From assembly GCA_041660045.1 (NCBI GenBank), contig JBAZXA010000002.1, positions 417,543 to 481,542 on the forward strand: a stretch of 64,000 nt of DNA. The letters are read 5' to 3'. The position numbers and the translations under genes are program-made. Origin of the DNA: WM-3-3 sp041660045 (GTDB lineage: Bacteria > Pseudomonadota > Gammaproteobacteria > Methylococcales > Methylomonadaceae). The stretch's first letter is position 1. Each line of letters begins with the position of its first letter. A model generated the notes under the pieces. That model had not been told where the DNA came from. It saw only the letters and a list, made by a program, of their open reading frames with translations, and searched no databases. Positions 42,351 to 51,897 of the stretch are shown piece by piece.

Positions 42351-43391
42351 CTAAGATGATGGTATAAGCTTCCAGCTTAGGTTTTCACCCGCTTTTAATG
42401 GTGTTATAAAATTGCCATTTTCGCCATAACTATCCGGAACTTGCCAATTCATCTTAGCTAAGGTTATTTGGCTTGTATTGCGTGGTAAGCGATAAAAATC
42501 CGCCCCATTAAAACTTGCGAAGGCTTCTAGTCTATCAAGTGCATTGGCCAGTTCAAACACTTCGGTATAGAGTTCCATGGCGGCGTGCGCGCTATAACAG
42601 CCTGCGCAGCCACAAGCAGACTCTTTTAGTGAGGTTAAGTGTGGGGCACTGTCGGTGCCTAAAAAGAATTTTGGATTGGCACTTGTTGCAGCCTGAATTA
42701 AAGCCTGTTTATGGTGCTCACGCTTGAGTACGGGTAGGCAATAATGGTGGGGTCGAATGCCGCTGGCAAAAAGGGCGTTACGGTTAAACATTAAATGTTG
42801 CGGTGTAATGGTTGCCGCTATGTTAGGCTTGGCGTCTTTCACAAATTCTATGGCCTCAGCGGTCGTTGCATGTTCAAGTACAATGCGCAAAGCTGGAAAA
42901 TCTTGGGTAATTTTGGTTAGAATAGTGTCAATAAATACCCGCTCCCTATCAAATATGTCGCAATTTTCATCTGTGACCTCACCGTGGATCAACAGGGGCA
43001 AATCATGGAATTGCATTGCTTCTAGTAGTGGATAGATAGTCTGGATTTTAGCAATGCCAGCATCTGAATGGGTAGTTGCACCCGCTGGATACAGTTTTAT
43101 TGCCTGGATAAATTCTGCTTCTGCTGCTTGTTTTATATCCTCTGGCGTAGTTGATGGAGTTAAGTAAAGCGTCATCAGTGGAATAAAGTCACAGTTTTTA
43201 GGTACCGCTGAGATAATTTCTTCTCGATAGGCCAAGGCTTGAGGAACGCTAGTTACTGGAGGGCGTAGATTGGGCATGATAATTGCTCTGGCAAATTGGT
43301 GGGCAGTATGGGCAATAACGGTTTTTAGTATTGCGCCGGTACGGACATGCAAATGCCAATCATCAGGTCGAGTTATGGTTAATTGTTTCAT
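42351..43391 (-). CDS. pyrC: Dihydroorotase (class II)
   Basis: Third step of pyrimidine synthesis. The 346-residue protein starts MKQLTITRPDDWHLHVRTG, giving the HxH zinc motif. KLYPAGATTHSDAG carries the carboxylated Lys; LLIHGEV, LEHATT and GTDSAPH give the remaining ligands and the catalytic Asp. It belongs to the E. coli PyrC type. Confidence 0.96.
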   Translation of the reverse strand: MKQLTITRPDDWHLHVRTGAILKTVIAHTAHQFARAIIMPNLRPPVTSVPQALAYREEIISAVPKNCDFIPLMTLYLTPSTTPEDIKQAAEAEFIQAIKLYPAGATTHSDAGIAKIQTIYPLLEAMQFHDLPLLIHGEVTDENCDIFDRERVFIDTILTKITQDFPALRIVLEHATTAEAIEFVKDAKPNIAATITPQHLMFNRNALFASGIRPHHYCLPVLKREHHKQALIQAATSANPKFFLGTDSAPHLTSLKESACGCAGCYSAHAAMELYTEVFELANALDRLEAFASFNGADFYRLPRNTSQITLAKMNWQVPDSYGENGNFITPLKAGENLSWKLIPSS

Positions 43392-43500
43392 TAATAAAGT
43401 CTATGCATTTAATAAAATTAGCGTAGATTTTATAGTAATAGACTTGAAAAGCTAATAAAGTGCCTCATAGTTATAATTATTTTGTTTGGGAGCCAAACCA

Positions 43501-43776
43501 ATGCCTATTTATGAATATCAATGCCAATCATGCGGTCATGAGCATGAAGCCCTGCAAAAACTAAGTGCTGAACCTTTAGTTGATTGTCCAGCTTGTAATA
43601 AGCCTGAGCTAGTGAAAAAAATATCTGCATCCGGTTTCCGTTTAAAAGGCGGTGGCTGGTATGAGACAGATTTTAAAAGTGGTACAAAAAAGAATGTTGC
43701 GGGTGAAGGTAGCGCGCCATCAAGTTCAACAACTGGTGGACACACCTGTAACGGAGGCGGTTGTAGCAGCCATTAA
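43501..43776 (+). CDS. FmdB-family zinc-ribbon protein
   Basis: ATG 43501 (MPIYEYQCQSCGHEHE), preceded by GGGAG, gives 91 residues. The zinc ribbon is CQSC plus CPAC. A Ser/Gly-rich tail ends with HTCNGGGCSSH, adding possible metal ligands. The family is predicted regulatory but its function is unproven. It is 60 bp upstream of aspS; in many gammaproteobacteria fmdB and a DUF502 gene precede aspS, but DUF502 is absent here. Confidence 0.88.
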   Translation: MPIYEYQCQSCGHEHEALQKLSAEPLVDCPACNKPELVKKISASGFRLKGGGWYETDFKSGTKKNVAGEGSAPSSSTTGGHTCNGGGCSSH

Positions 43777-43836
43777 GATGGCAGTGGCAATTAGTTTTTA
43801 GGACATAACATCGATTTGGGGATAAAGAGAGACATT

Positions 43837-45642
43837 ATGCGTACCCACAAGTGCGGAGAATTAAATAAGCAACAATTAGGGACTACCGTAGAATTGTGTG
43901 GTTGGGTGCATCGTCGCCGGGATCATGGCGGGGTAATTTTTATTGACCTAAGAGACCGTGCTGGTCTGGTACAGGTAGTGTTTGATCCCGATGTCCCTGA
44001 AACTTTTGCGATAGCAGAAAGTGTCCGTAGTGAATATGTCTTAAAAATTAAAGGTGTCGTACGCCTGCGTCCAGAAGGCACGGTAAATGCCAATATGCAA
44101 ACGGGTGAAATTGAAATTTTGGCGCACGCTATTGAGGTTTTAAATGAGTCAGAAACACCGCCGTTTCCTATTGAAAGTGAAATAGAAGTCAACGAAGAGA
44201 CCCGCTTGCGTTACCGATATATCGATTTACGTCGTACCGCCATGCAAGAAAAAATGAAAGTCAGGCGGGATGTAACTCGCATGTTGCGGAATTTTTTAGA
44301 TGACCATGAGTTTTTTGAGATAGAGACACCTTACCTGACTAAAGCGACGCCTGAAGGTGCCCGCGATTATATTGTACCTAGCCGAACCCATAGCAATGCT
44401 TTTTTTGCTTTGCCACAATCACCGCAACTCTATAAGCAATTATTGATGATAGCTGGCATGGACAGGTATTACCAAGTCGTGCGTTGTTTTCGGGATGAGG
44501 ACTTACGTGCCGATCGGCAACCTGAATTTACCCAGTTAGATATCGAAACTTCGTTCATGGATGAGGACGAAATTATGCAAATAATGGAAGAGATGATCCG
44601 CCAATTATTTGCAACAGTGATTAATGTTGAGTTGGACAGCGTTTTTCCGCGCATGACATATCAAGAAGCGATAACTCGGTTTGGTGTTGATAGGCCTGAT
44701 TTAAGAATTCCATTGGAGTTGGTCGATATCGCTGAAGAAATGCAAGCAGTGGATTTCAAAGTTTTTTCAACGCCGGCAAATGATCCAAAGGGTCGCGTGG
44801 TTGCCTTACGTTTACCCAAAGGCGGAGAGCTTAGTCGAAAAGACATTGATGAGCTGACTAAATTTGTTGGCATATATGGTGCTAAAGGTTTGGCATATAT
44901 CAAAGTAAATGACCGTAATGGCGGCATTGAAGGCCTGCAATCGCCTATTGTCAAGTTTGCTCCAGCAGACGTTTGGGAAAAGGTACTGGCAAAAACTGGT
45001 GCACAAACTGGAGATTTATTATTTTTTGGTGCGGACAAGGCTACGGTTGTTAATGAAGCCATGGGCGCTTTACGCATCAAATTAGGACATGATTTAAACT
45101 TACTTGAAGGGTTATGGAAGCCGTTATGGGTAGTTGATTTTCCAATGTTTGAATGGGACGAAAAAAATCAACGTTATACGGCTATTCACCATCCTTTTAC
45201 GGCACCAAGTTGCTCGCCTGAGGAATTAGTGAGCAATCCAGGCACAGCGCTGTCTAGGGCTTATGATTTGGTTTTAAATGGTACTGAAGTTGGTGGCGGA
45301 TCGATTCGTATCAACCGTATGGCTATGCAGCAGACTGTTTTTAAGATTTTAGGTATAAGTGATGAGGAAGCCCGAGAAAAATTTGGCTTTTTACTCGATG
45401 CCCTTAAATTTGGCGCGCCACCCCATGGTGGATTGGCGTTTGGTCTTGACCGTTTGGTCATGTTGATGACGGGTTCTACATCTATCCGTGATGTGATTGC
45501 TTTTCCAAAAACACAATCAGCTGCTTGTCCGATGGTTAACGCGCCGGCTAAGGTTAGTGAGGAGCAATTGAAGGAACTGGGTATCAGGCTACGGGTACAG
45601 CCTAGTAAAGAAGAAAATTTAGCGGATAAAATGGTCGGTTGA
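43837..45642 (+). CDS. aspS: Aspartyl-tRNA synthetase
   Basis: Class II synthetase charging tRNA-Asp. ATG 43837 (MRTHKCGELNKQQ), with AGAGA upstream, gives 601 residues; a longer frame from 43816 is less likely. The OB-fold anticodon domain (1-110; CGWVHRRRDHGGVIFIDLRDR), motif 2 (CFRDEDLRADRQPEFTQLD), a bacterial GAD insertion (about 280-410) and motif 3 (GLAFGLDRLVMLMTG) are all present. Confidence 0.97.
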   Translation: MRTHKCGELNKQQLGTTVELCGWVHRRRDHGGVIFIDLRDRAGLVQVVFDPDVPETFAIAESVRSEYVLKIKGVVRLRPEGTVNANMQTGEIEILAHAIEVLNESETPPFPIESEIEVNEETRLRYRYIDLRRTAMQEKMKVRRDVTRMLRNFLDDHEFFEIETPYLTKATPEGARDYIVPSRTHSNAFFALPQSPQLYKQLLMIAGMDRYYQVVRCFRDEDLRADRQPEFTQLDIETSFMDEDEIMQIMEEMIRQLFATVINVELDSVFPRMTYQEAITRFGVDRPDLRIPLELVDIAEEMQAVDFKVFSTPANDPKGRVVALRLPKGGELSRKDIDELTKFVGIYGAKGLAYIKVNDRNGGIEGLQSPIVKFAPADVWEKVLAKTGAQTGDLLFFGADKATVVNEAMGALRIKLGHDLNLLEGLWKPLWVVDFPMFEWDEKNQRYTAIHHPFTAPSCSPEELVSNPGTALSRAYDLVLNGTEVGGGSIRINRMAMQQTVFKILGISDEEAREKFGFLLDALKFGAPPHGGLAFGLDRLVMLMTGSTSIRDVIAFPKTQSAACPMVNAPAKVSEEQLKELGIRLRVQPSKEENLADKMVG

Positions 45643-45704
45643 CGACAACGCTGATAGTAAACTTCCGCACATTATTACTTTTTCAATACTAAATTTAGAT
45701 TGCT

Positions 45705-46790
45705 ATGGCTAAACTGATTAAAGATTATGCATTGCTTACAGATGAAGACTGTGATCAGCGTATTACTGCCGCCAAAGCAAAATTAGGTGAGAGCTGTGTT
45801 ATTTTAGGCCACCATTATCAGCGTGATGAAGTGTTTAAACATGCTGATTTTTCTGGCGATTCACTAAAACTTTCAAGGAATGCTGCAGATTCAGATGCTA
45901 AATACATCGTTTTCTGCGGTGTCCATTTTATGGCCGAAGTGGCAGAAATTTTATCTAAGCCAGAACAAATTGCTATTTTGCCAGATATGGCTGCAGGCTG
46001 TTCCATGGCCGACATGGCAAATTTGGGCAAAGTGCAAAAATGTTGGCAAGAACTTAGCCAGATATTGGAGCCAGATTTAAAGATAACCCCAATCACCTAT
46101 ATCAATTCAGCGGCAGATTTAAAAGCATTTTGTGGTCAGCATGGTGGTATTGTTTGTACGTCATCAAATGCGCAACGGGTTTTGGAATGGGCGTTTGCAA
46201 AACGTGAAAAGATTTTGTTTTTTCCAGACCAACATTTAGGCCGCAATACGGCATATAAAATGGGAATTGCTTTGGATGAAATGGTGGTTTGGGATTTCTC
46301 TAAACCGATGGGTGGCTTAACGGTAGAGGAAATTAACAAAGCCAAAATGATACTTTGGAATGGTTTTTGTTCGGTGCATCAGGTATTTCAACCTGAACAA
46401 ATCGACAATTTCATTAAGCGCCATCCCGAAACCAAAGTTATAGCGCATCCAGAAGCTTGTTTTGAGGTTTGTGAAAAATCAGATTATATAGGTTCTACTG
46501 AATTTATTTTAAAGACTGTGCGCGAAGCGGAAGCTAACACACGTTGGTTAGTGGCAACCGAGTTAAATTTGGTCAACCGTTTACATGAAGAATGTAAACC
46601 ACAAGGAAAAAATGTACATTTTATGTCACCCACATTATGTATGTGTTCTACCATGTTTAGGACTGATCCCCAGCACTTGGCTTGGGTATTAGAAAACTTA
46701 GTGGAAGGCCATGTTGTTAACCAAATTTCTGTAAGTTCGGAAGTGGCAAAATATGCCAAGGCTGCGCTCGATGATATGTTGCTGGTTTAA
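45705..46790 (+). CDS. nadA: Quinolinate synthase
   Basis: [4Fe-4S] enzyme that condenses iminoaspartate with DHAP in NAD synthesis. The 361-residue protein has ILGHHYQRDEVFKHADFSGDSL, the Cys-containing FCGVHFMAEVAEIL, HPEACFEVC, and the C-terminal CMCSTMFR. No nadB is in the window. It lies 62 bp after aspS. Confidence 0.95.
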   Translation: MAKLIKDYALLTDEDCDQRITAAKAKLGESCVILGHHYQRDEVFKHADFSGDSLKLSRNAADSDAKYIVFCGVHFMAEVAEILSKPEQIAILPDMAAGCSMADMANLGKVQKCWQELSQILEPDLKITPITYINSAADLKAFCGQHGGIVCTSSNAQRVLEWAFAKREKILFFPDQHLGRNTAYKMGIALDEMVVWDFSKPMGGLTVEEINKAKMILWNGFCSVHQVFQPEQIDNFIKRHPETKVIAHPEACFEVCEKSDYIGSTEFILKTVREAEANTRWLVATELNLVNRLHEECKPQGKNVHFMSPTLCMCSTMFRTDPQHLAWVLENLVEGHVVNQISVSSEVAKYAKAALDDMLLV

Positions 46791-46988
46791 CGGGGTTCTT
46801 TTAGAAGTTGGTAATAAAAGCTTAAGACAAAATAATCTTTGTGTTAAGTTATATTGATTTTATTAAGAAATTTTTCTTCAAATTGAGTAGTTCAAACTTA
46901 AAACAGAAAATGTGCTTAGGTCGTTGGTATTAAACAGCAGCGCTTAAATTTTTAAGTATCCAAACTTTTAAACAAATACGAGGCAAAT

Positions 46989-47651
46989 ATGCAAAAAATG
47001 GTCATAAGCAAAATTTTTCTAACGGTGCTTTCTTTCGCTTCTTTGCTGGTGTGGTCAGCCAACGGAACAGCGGCTTCAACAACATCAAGCATTTTTAATA
47101 TCACAATCGATACGTCTAGTTTGCAAGGTACTTCTGCATCATTAGCATTTGATTTTCTGAATAATAATGCAGATGCCCCCAATGCTAATGCGGTGACGAT
47201 TAGTAGTTTTCAAACGGATGGGGTATTTGATACAAGTTTAACGGATAACGTAGGCAGTGTTTCCGGCACTTTAAATGATGTTGCCACATTTAGCTCAATT
47301 ACAGATGGTTTTAATGAACTATTTCAACCCATCACATTAGGTTCTTTTTTACAATTTCAATTAAATATTATTTCCCTACTAGATTTGCATGAGTCTGACT
47401 CATTTCAATTAAACATATTCAATGGATTGGGGACAGCTTCCTTGGTGCCAACTCTTGATCCATTAGGAACTGACATTCTTTTTGAAGTTAATTTTTTACC
47501 TAATATTTCCTTTACATCTTTTACAGATTTGGTGAGCGCAGAGCAAGTTGTTTCTGCAGTGCCAGTGCCTGGCGCATTTAGCCTTATGTTACTAGCTTTA
47601 GGGGCTTGGGGTGGTTTGGTAAAGTCTAAACAACGCTTTGTTTTGAAATAA
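46989..47651 (+). CDS. Exported protein with PEP-CTERM-like C-terminal sorting signal
   Basis: The 220-residue protein has an N-terminal signal peptide (1-29, ending NGTAA) and a C-terminal tripartite tail: VPVPGAFSLM motif, hydrophobic helix (about 195-210) and a basic end (KSKQRFVLK). This matches a PEP-CTERM/exosortase substrate with a variant VPVPG motif. The middle is Ser/Thr/Asn/Leu-rich, low in charge, probably beta-sandwich. Such proteins are usually processed by exosortase and linked to the surface or exopolysaccharide. No exosortase gene is in the window. Confidence 0.75.
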   Translation: MQKMVISKIFLTVLSFASLLVWSANGTAASTTSSIFNITIDTSSLQGTSASLAFDFLNNNADAPNANAVTISSFQTDGVFDTSLTDNVGSVSGTLNDVATFSSITDGFNELFQPITLGSFLQFQLNIISLLDLHESDSFQLNIFNGLGTASLVPTLDPLGTDILFEVNFLPNISFTSFTDLVSAEQVVSAVPVPGAFSLMLLALGAWGGLVKSKQRFVLK

Positions 47652-47685
47652 AAAGCAGTAATTGATATTAAACAAGCCATTTAAT

Positions 47686-47716
47686 AAAGGCGCTAAAGTA
47701 AAACTTTAGCGCCTTT
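47686..47716. terminator. Bidirectional terminator
   Basis: AAAGGCGCTAAAGT (47686-47699) and ACTTTAGCGCCTTT (47703-47716) form a perfect 14-bp stem with an AAA loop, with T-rich sequence after it on the plus strand and ATT-rich on the minus. It separates the PEP-CTERM-like gene from the convergent MOSC gene. Confidence 0.88.
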
Positions 47717-47747
47717 ATTTATGCGACACTTAAACTGATACTGGCGG

Positions 47748-48614
47748 TTAATTTTCAAACGTGACCGTGTCACCGCGCTTAACCCATCCTGATTGAAGTA
47801 CACGGGCGTAAACACCTACGCTAGGCAGCTCCTTATTGGCAAAAGGCACCAGCGGACGATTCTTGGCAATAGCGTGCTTAAAAATGCCGTTATCGGCCGG
47901 TAAATCACCTTGTGCTAAGGTTGGCATAATACAGCGAGGGCATGGATCGGTTATTTGTAGGGTTAAGCTGTGGCCTAATTTTATGACTTTTCCAACCCAG
48001 TCATTTTCAACAAAGCCTTTTAAGTCCATAGTATCTATGATCACGTTAGGCCTAAACCGTCTCGCTTCAAATCGGCCCTCCGGATAGTGCTGCTGTAAGG
48101 CCTGCAGAGAGCTTGTAGTAATTAAATGTAATGCCGCATAGTCAAAAAAGGAGCCCTCCGGTGCATCTCCTGCTACGGCTTCACTCGATATCTCATTCGC
48201 TTCACCAGCAAATTCGGGCCAAAATTGCTCTAATGTTGCTTCTTTAGGTGATTGGGTTAACAAAGTGACTTTATGTCCTAGATATTGGGACAATTTATCA
48301 TTAATATCGTTATCGTCACTGCGTAAGAGAGTGCCATCGGGTAATGTGATCCAAATGGGTTCTATGTCATGTTGTAATGCTGGCACGGTATAAGCCGCCC
48401 GAAATGAAAAGAAGTTAGGCCATTTCTTAGGGTTTTTTGCGCTAATGACTTTACCTGTTTCAGCGTCCACCAAAGCATAGGCGCGGTCACCTAATAAACC
48501 TGAGTTAGTAATATTAGAGCCATTTAATTCTTCTCCCATCATGGATTTTACGGGATAGCGCCAAAGAGTGGAGACGGTGATTGGGGTTGTCGTGGCAAAA
48601 TCGGTTAACGCCAT
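47748..48614 (-). CDS. MOSC-domain molybdenum protein (YcbX-like)
   Basis: The 288-residue protein has a MOSC N-terminal beta-barrel (about 12-130; TLWRYPVKSMMGEEL, GDRAYALVDAETGKVIS) and a MOSC domain (about 140-285). Cys in the DPCPRCIMPT motif is the expected molybdenum-cofactor sulfur ligand. It lacks the C-terminal 2Fe-2S ferredoxin of E. coli YcbX. Relatives reduce N-hydroxylated compounds. An electron-donor gene is not adjacent. Confidence 0.86.
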   Translation of the reverse strand: MALTDFATTTPITVSTLWRYPVKSMMGEELNGSNITNSGLLGDRAYALVDAETGKVISAKNPKKWPNFFSFRAAYTVPALQHDIEPIWITLPDGTLLRSDDNDINDKLSQYLGHKVTLLTQSPKEATLEQFWPEFAGEANEISSEAVAGDAPEGSFFDYAALHLITTSSLQALQQHYPEGRFEARRFRPNVIIDTMDLKGFVENDWVGKVIKLGHSLTLQITDPCPRCIMPTLAQGDLPADNGIFKHAIAKNRPLVPFANKELPSVGVYARVLQSGWVKRGDTVTFEN

Positions 48615-48915
48615 GGTGTTTCCTTTTTTATTAGAGTGGTTGGAATTGGGTATTACGGATGACAGTTAAATTGAAAGCCCTGATCAATAAAAATAGCCAT
48701 CAATCATATTCTATGGATTTAAAAAAACATTGCAATTTTGTTGTGTATTATTTCAATATCAGCTCAGTTGATAAATTATGACCTTATTTGATTATAAGAA
48801 TATATCCATAGACTAAGATTGCGTGTCAAGTTGCACTAAATTAGTGTACGTAGTAGAGTCGCCTGCCTTTTATCGGTATTAATACTCGAAACAAGTCCTT
48901 CAAATCATTTTTTGC
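48615..48915. other. MOSC-GT39 divergent intergenic region (301 bp)
   Basis: AT-rich spacer between the divergent MOSC and glycosyltransferase genes. I see no additional gene and no strong promoter consensus or repeat. Confidence 0.35.
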
Positions 48916-50424
48916 ATGCTAAATAAAATAATTGAAATTACGAACAAGCATCTTTTGCTGTTATTAGGAGGTGTCTTCCTATTACGGATTATTTATCTCT
49001 TCAACAACGGTTTGGATTTAATTGGCGATGAAAGTTATTACTGGGATTGGTCACGCAGACCAGATTGGTGTTATTACAGTAAACCACCGATGGTGGCCTG
49101 GCTAATAGGCGTATTTACCCGTTTAGGGGGTGATTGGACAGCTATTGTTCGCTTGCCAGCGGTTATTTTAGGGACGGTTTTTTTAATTTATTTTTATTTC
49201 ACGGCGAGGGACTTTTATAATCCTAAAGCCGCAGCAATAGCGCTATTGTTAATATTGGCAATGCCATTTAATGTACTGGCAAATCTGATTATGACAATAG
49301 ATCCTGCGCTCTATTGTTTTTGGATGATTAGCCTTTATTTTCTAGGTAAGGCTTTGTTTGATAAAAACCTGCTTGCCTGGGTATGGGCCGGTTTAGCATC
49401 CGGTGCAGCTTTATTGAGTAAGCAATCAGCATTATTACTACCTTTAATGGTATTTGTTTTTATATTAATCGATAAAGACCAGCATAGTCAGTTAAAACGA
49501 GGATTTTTACTGTATTTAGCACCAATAATGTTATGTATGGTGCCGTTAGTTATTTGGAACCTTCAGCATGATTGGGTGATGTTGGATCATAGTAAAGGTC
49601 ATTTTGCTAGCAAAGAAAGTATTCCCTATACGGTACAATTGACCAATTCAGCGGTATTTGTGCTTTATCAGCTATTGCTGGCAACTCCCGTTATTTTCGT
49701 ATTAATACTGCTAATGTCGGTTAATGCGTGTTTTAAATTTACACGTTTAAACCCAAGGGAGCAGTTTTTAATGTTGACAGGGCCAATCTTATTATTGGCA
49801 ATTTTAATGTTGAGTTTATTACAGAAAGTGCAAGGCAATTGGCCTGTATCTTGTTATTTTTCCGCGTTGATTTTGTTGGCTGGACGGTGGGTGCAGGTCA
49901 ATTGGCAAAAATGGCTTAAAATAGGTATGCTCATTGGGTATTTGATGGTGGCGTTAACTTATGCGTTGCCGGTAGCGATTCAGGTATTTAATCTGCATAA
50001 TTCAGTGGTTGACCCTACATTTAGATTTCGCCATTGGCGCGAGTTAGCGGGTTCCATTCAAACTGAGCGTGAAAAAATTCAGGCGGCATCGGAGCAGACT
50101 TTTATTCTAGCACTAGGCCACCGATTTTTAGCGAGTCAGTTAGCGTTTTATTTACCGGATCATCCGCGAACTTTTCGTTATGAAGCCAGTGGACGTGTCC
50201 TATCGCAATACGAAGTTTGGCCTGGGCCAACGGCGTATATTGGCAAAAATAGCTTTATTATCAGTGAGCAAAGTGAGGCCGAGGTGGCAAGTGAAATTAA
50301 GTCCGCTTTCCAGACTTTTAAGGAAGTTGCGGTCATTGCGAATCCGATGAATAAAAACTCATCGTACCACTTGTTCATAGGCGAGAATATGAAGTTTTGG
50401 CCGCCTAAATCCAAACAGGAATGA
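48916..50424 (+). CDS. GT39/ArnT-like membrane glycosyltransferase
   Basis: The 502-residue integral membrane protein has about 10-12 TM segments and the GT-C signature in the first periplasmic loop, GDESYYWDWSRRPDWCYYSKPPM (DE pair plus aromatic/Lys-Pro-Pro). A C-terminal soluble part of roughly 120 residues follows. It likely moves a sugar from a polyprenyl-phosphate donor to lipid A, a glycan or a protein; the acceptor is unknown. The stop overlaps the PAP2 gene's ATG (ATGA). Confidence 0.83.
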   Translation: MLNKIIEITNKHLLLLLGGVFLLRIIYLFNNGLDLIGDESYYWDWSRRPDWCYYSKPPMVAWLIGVFTRLGGDWTAIVRLPAVILGTVFLIYFYFTARDFYNPKAAAIALLLILAMPFNVLANLIMTIDPALYCFWMISLYFLGKALFDKNLLAWVWAGLASGAALLSKQSALLLPLMVFVFILIDKDQHSQLKRGFLLYLAPIMLCMVPLVIWNLQHDWVMLDHSKGHFASKESIPYTVQLTNSAVFVLYQLLLATPVIFVLILLMSVNACFKFTRLNPREQFLMLTGPILLLAILMLSLLQKVQGNWPVSCYFSALILLAGRWVQVNWQKWLKIGMLIGYLMVALTYALPVAIQVFNLHNSVVDPTFRFRHWRELAGSIQTEREKIQAASEQTFILALGHRFLASQLAFYLPDHPRTFRYEASGRVLSQYEVWPGPTAYIGKNSFIISEQSEAEVASEIKSAFQTFKEVAVIANPMNKNSSYHLFIGENMKFWPPKSKQE

Positions 50425-51104
50425 ACATGTTTTTTTCAAAATGGGAGCGTCGCTGGCAAGAGTTATTCATATTGCTTGCTTTAGCCGTGCTGACTACCCC
50501 GGTATTTTGGTTAACAGATTTGGATCGTCAAGCTGCGGCCCTGTTCCATCAAGCGGGTACACAAGGCAACCCATGGCCAAACCAGCATTGGTGGCTTTGG
50601 CGTTATTTATATGAATACGCTTTCACGGCCACCATAATGGTAGCTGTAATAGCTTTGTTGTTGGCGGTGTTCAGCCATAAATTTGCTGTTTTAATGCCCT
50701 ATAAAAAACCGGCCCTATATATTTTGTTGGTGATCGTTTTAGGGCCTGGGCTAATGATCAATTTAATTTTTAAAGACCATTGGGGCAGGCCAAGACCGGT
50801 GCATATCACTGATTTTGGTGGTCAATACCAATATATTCCGCCGCTACAGATAGGCCATACGCCTGAAAAGTCGTTTCCTTGTGGGCATTGTTCTGTAGGT
50901 TATCTGCTGTTTACCTTGTATTTTTTATCAAGCAAAAGAAAAGCACTTTATTTTGGTATCGCTTTAGGTTTGGCAATGGTGCTTGCAATTACCCGTATGT
51001 CTGCGGGTGGGCATTTTGTCTCTGATATTTTATGGTCAGGTTATTTGGTATTTTTTGTTGCTTGGTTGGTTTATTACAGCTGGTATGTAAGAGGCAGCAG
51101 TTAG
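50421..51104 (+). CDS. PAP2-family membrane phosphatase
   Basis: The 227-residue protein has six probable TM helices and the three PAP2 motifs: KDHWGRPRP, SFPCGHCS (PCGH in place of the usual PSGH) and TRMSAGGHFVSD. ATG 50421 overlaps the GT39 stop; ATG 50427 is also possible and better spaced from AGGA. It may dephosphorylate polyprenyl pyrophosphate or lipid A phosphates, supporting the coupled glycosyltransferase. The exact substrate cannot be told. Confidence 0.83.
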   Translation: MNMFFSKWERRWQELFILLALAVLTTPVFWLTDLDRQAAALFHQAGTQGNPWPNQHWWLWRYLYEYAFTATIMVAVIALLLAVFSHKFAVLMPYKKPALYILLVIVLGPGLMINLIFKDHWGRPRPVHITDFGGQYQYIPPLQIGHTPEKSFPCGHCSVGYLLFTLYFLSSKRKALYFGIALGLAMVLAITRMSAGGHFVSDILWSGYLVFFVAWLVYYSWYVRGSS

Positions 51105-51113
51105 CCAAAAGGC

Positions 51114-51878
51114 TCAGCTTAGCGTTTGATTGAAAGCAATAAAAAACTGTTTGGCTGTCCGGCCATTTTTTGCTGCATGTTGATGGGCAAAGTCTAGCGC
51201 GGCTTTATGTAAGATAGTTTTGTCACCTTGATAGCCTAAAAAATAGCTGTCTACAATATTTAAGTAGGCTTGCTGATCCTGTGGATAAAATGCCAGCCGT
51301 AAGCCAAAGCGGTCAGAAAGCGATATTTTTTCTTCTATACTATCTGAGTAATGGACTTCCGTATCAATTAAATGTGAGTTCAAATTATCACGCATCATTT
51401 CAGGCAATAAATGTCTACGGTTTGATGTCGCATAAAATAAGACATTCTCTGGCGGTAATTCGATGGAACCTTCTAATAGGCTTTTTAAGGGTTTGTATAA
51501 GGTTTCCCCAGCTTCAAAGGATAAATCATCACAATAAATGATAAAACGCTGGGGTTGCTCGCGTAGATCATCGACAATTTCCGGTAAATAGAGCAAATCT
51601 TGTTTGTCGACTTCAATCACGCGCAATTCACGCTGTTTGTATTGGTTTAATAAGGCTTTAACCAATGATGATTTACCCGTGCCACGGGCGCCCCAAAGCA
51701 AAGCATTATGGGCGGGCAATTTAGAAATAAAGCGGGTAGTGTTTTCGACTAGTTGATTTTTTTGAAGATCTATACCGATTAGCTGGTTAAGCTGTATAGT
51801 GTCTAGCGCTTTCACCGGGCGTAGGTATTCTTTACGTTGGCGCCAAATAGCGGCATAAGTTGTATTCCAGTCAATCAT
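51114..51878 (-). CDS. DUF815-family AAA-type ATPase
   Basis: The 254-residue protein has Walker A GARGTGKSSLVKAL and a Walker B-like FIIYCDDLSFE, with sensor sequence ATSNRRHLLP. This is the DUF815 layout. The function is uncharacterised. It is 19 bp downstream of gloB on the same strand and is probably cotranscribed. The convergent PAP2 gene ends 9 bp away. Confidence 0.87.
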   Translation of the reverse strand: MIDWNTTYAAIWRQRKEYLRPVKALDTIQLNQLIGIDLQKNQLVENTTRFISKLPAHNALLWGARGTGKSSLVKALLNQYKQRELRVIEVDKQDLLYLPEIVDDLREQPQRFIIYCDDLSFEAGETLYKPLKSLLEGSIELPPENVLFYATSNRRHLLPEMMRDNLNSHLIDTEVHYSDSIEEKISLSDRFGLRLAFYPQDQQAYLNIVDSYFLGYQGDKTILHKAALDFAHQHAAKNGRTAKQFFIAFNQTLS

Positions 51879-51897
51879 GACTTATCCTGATAATGAG

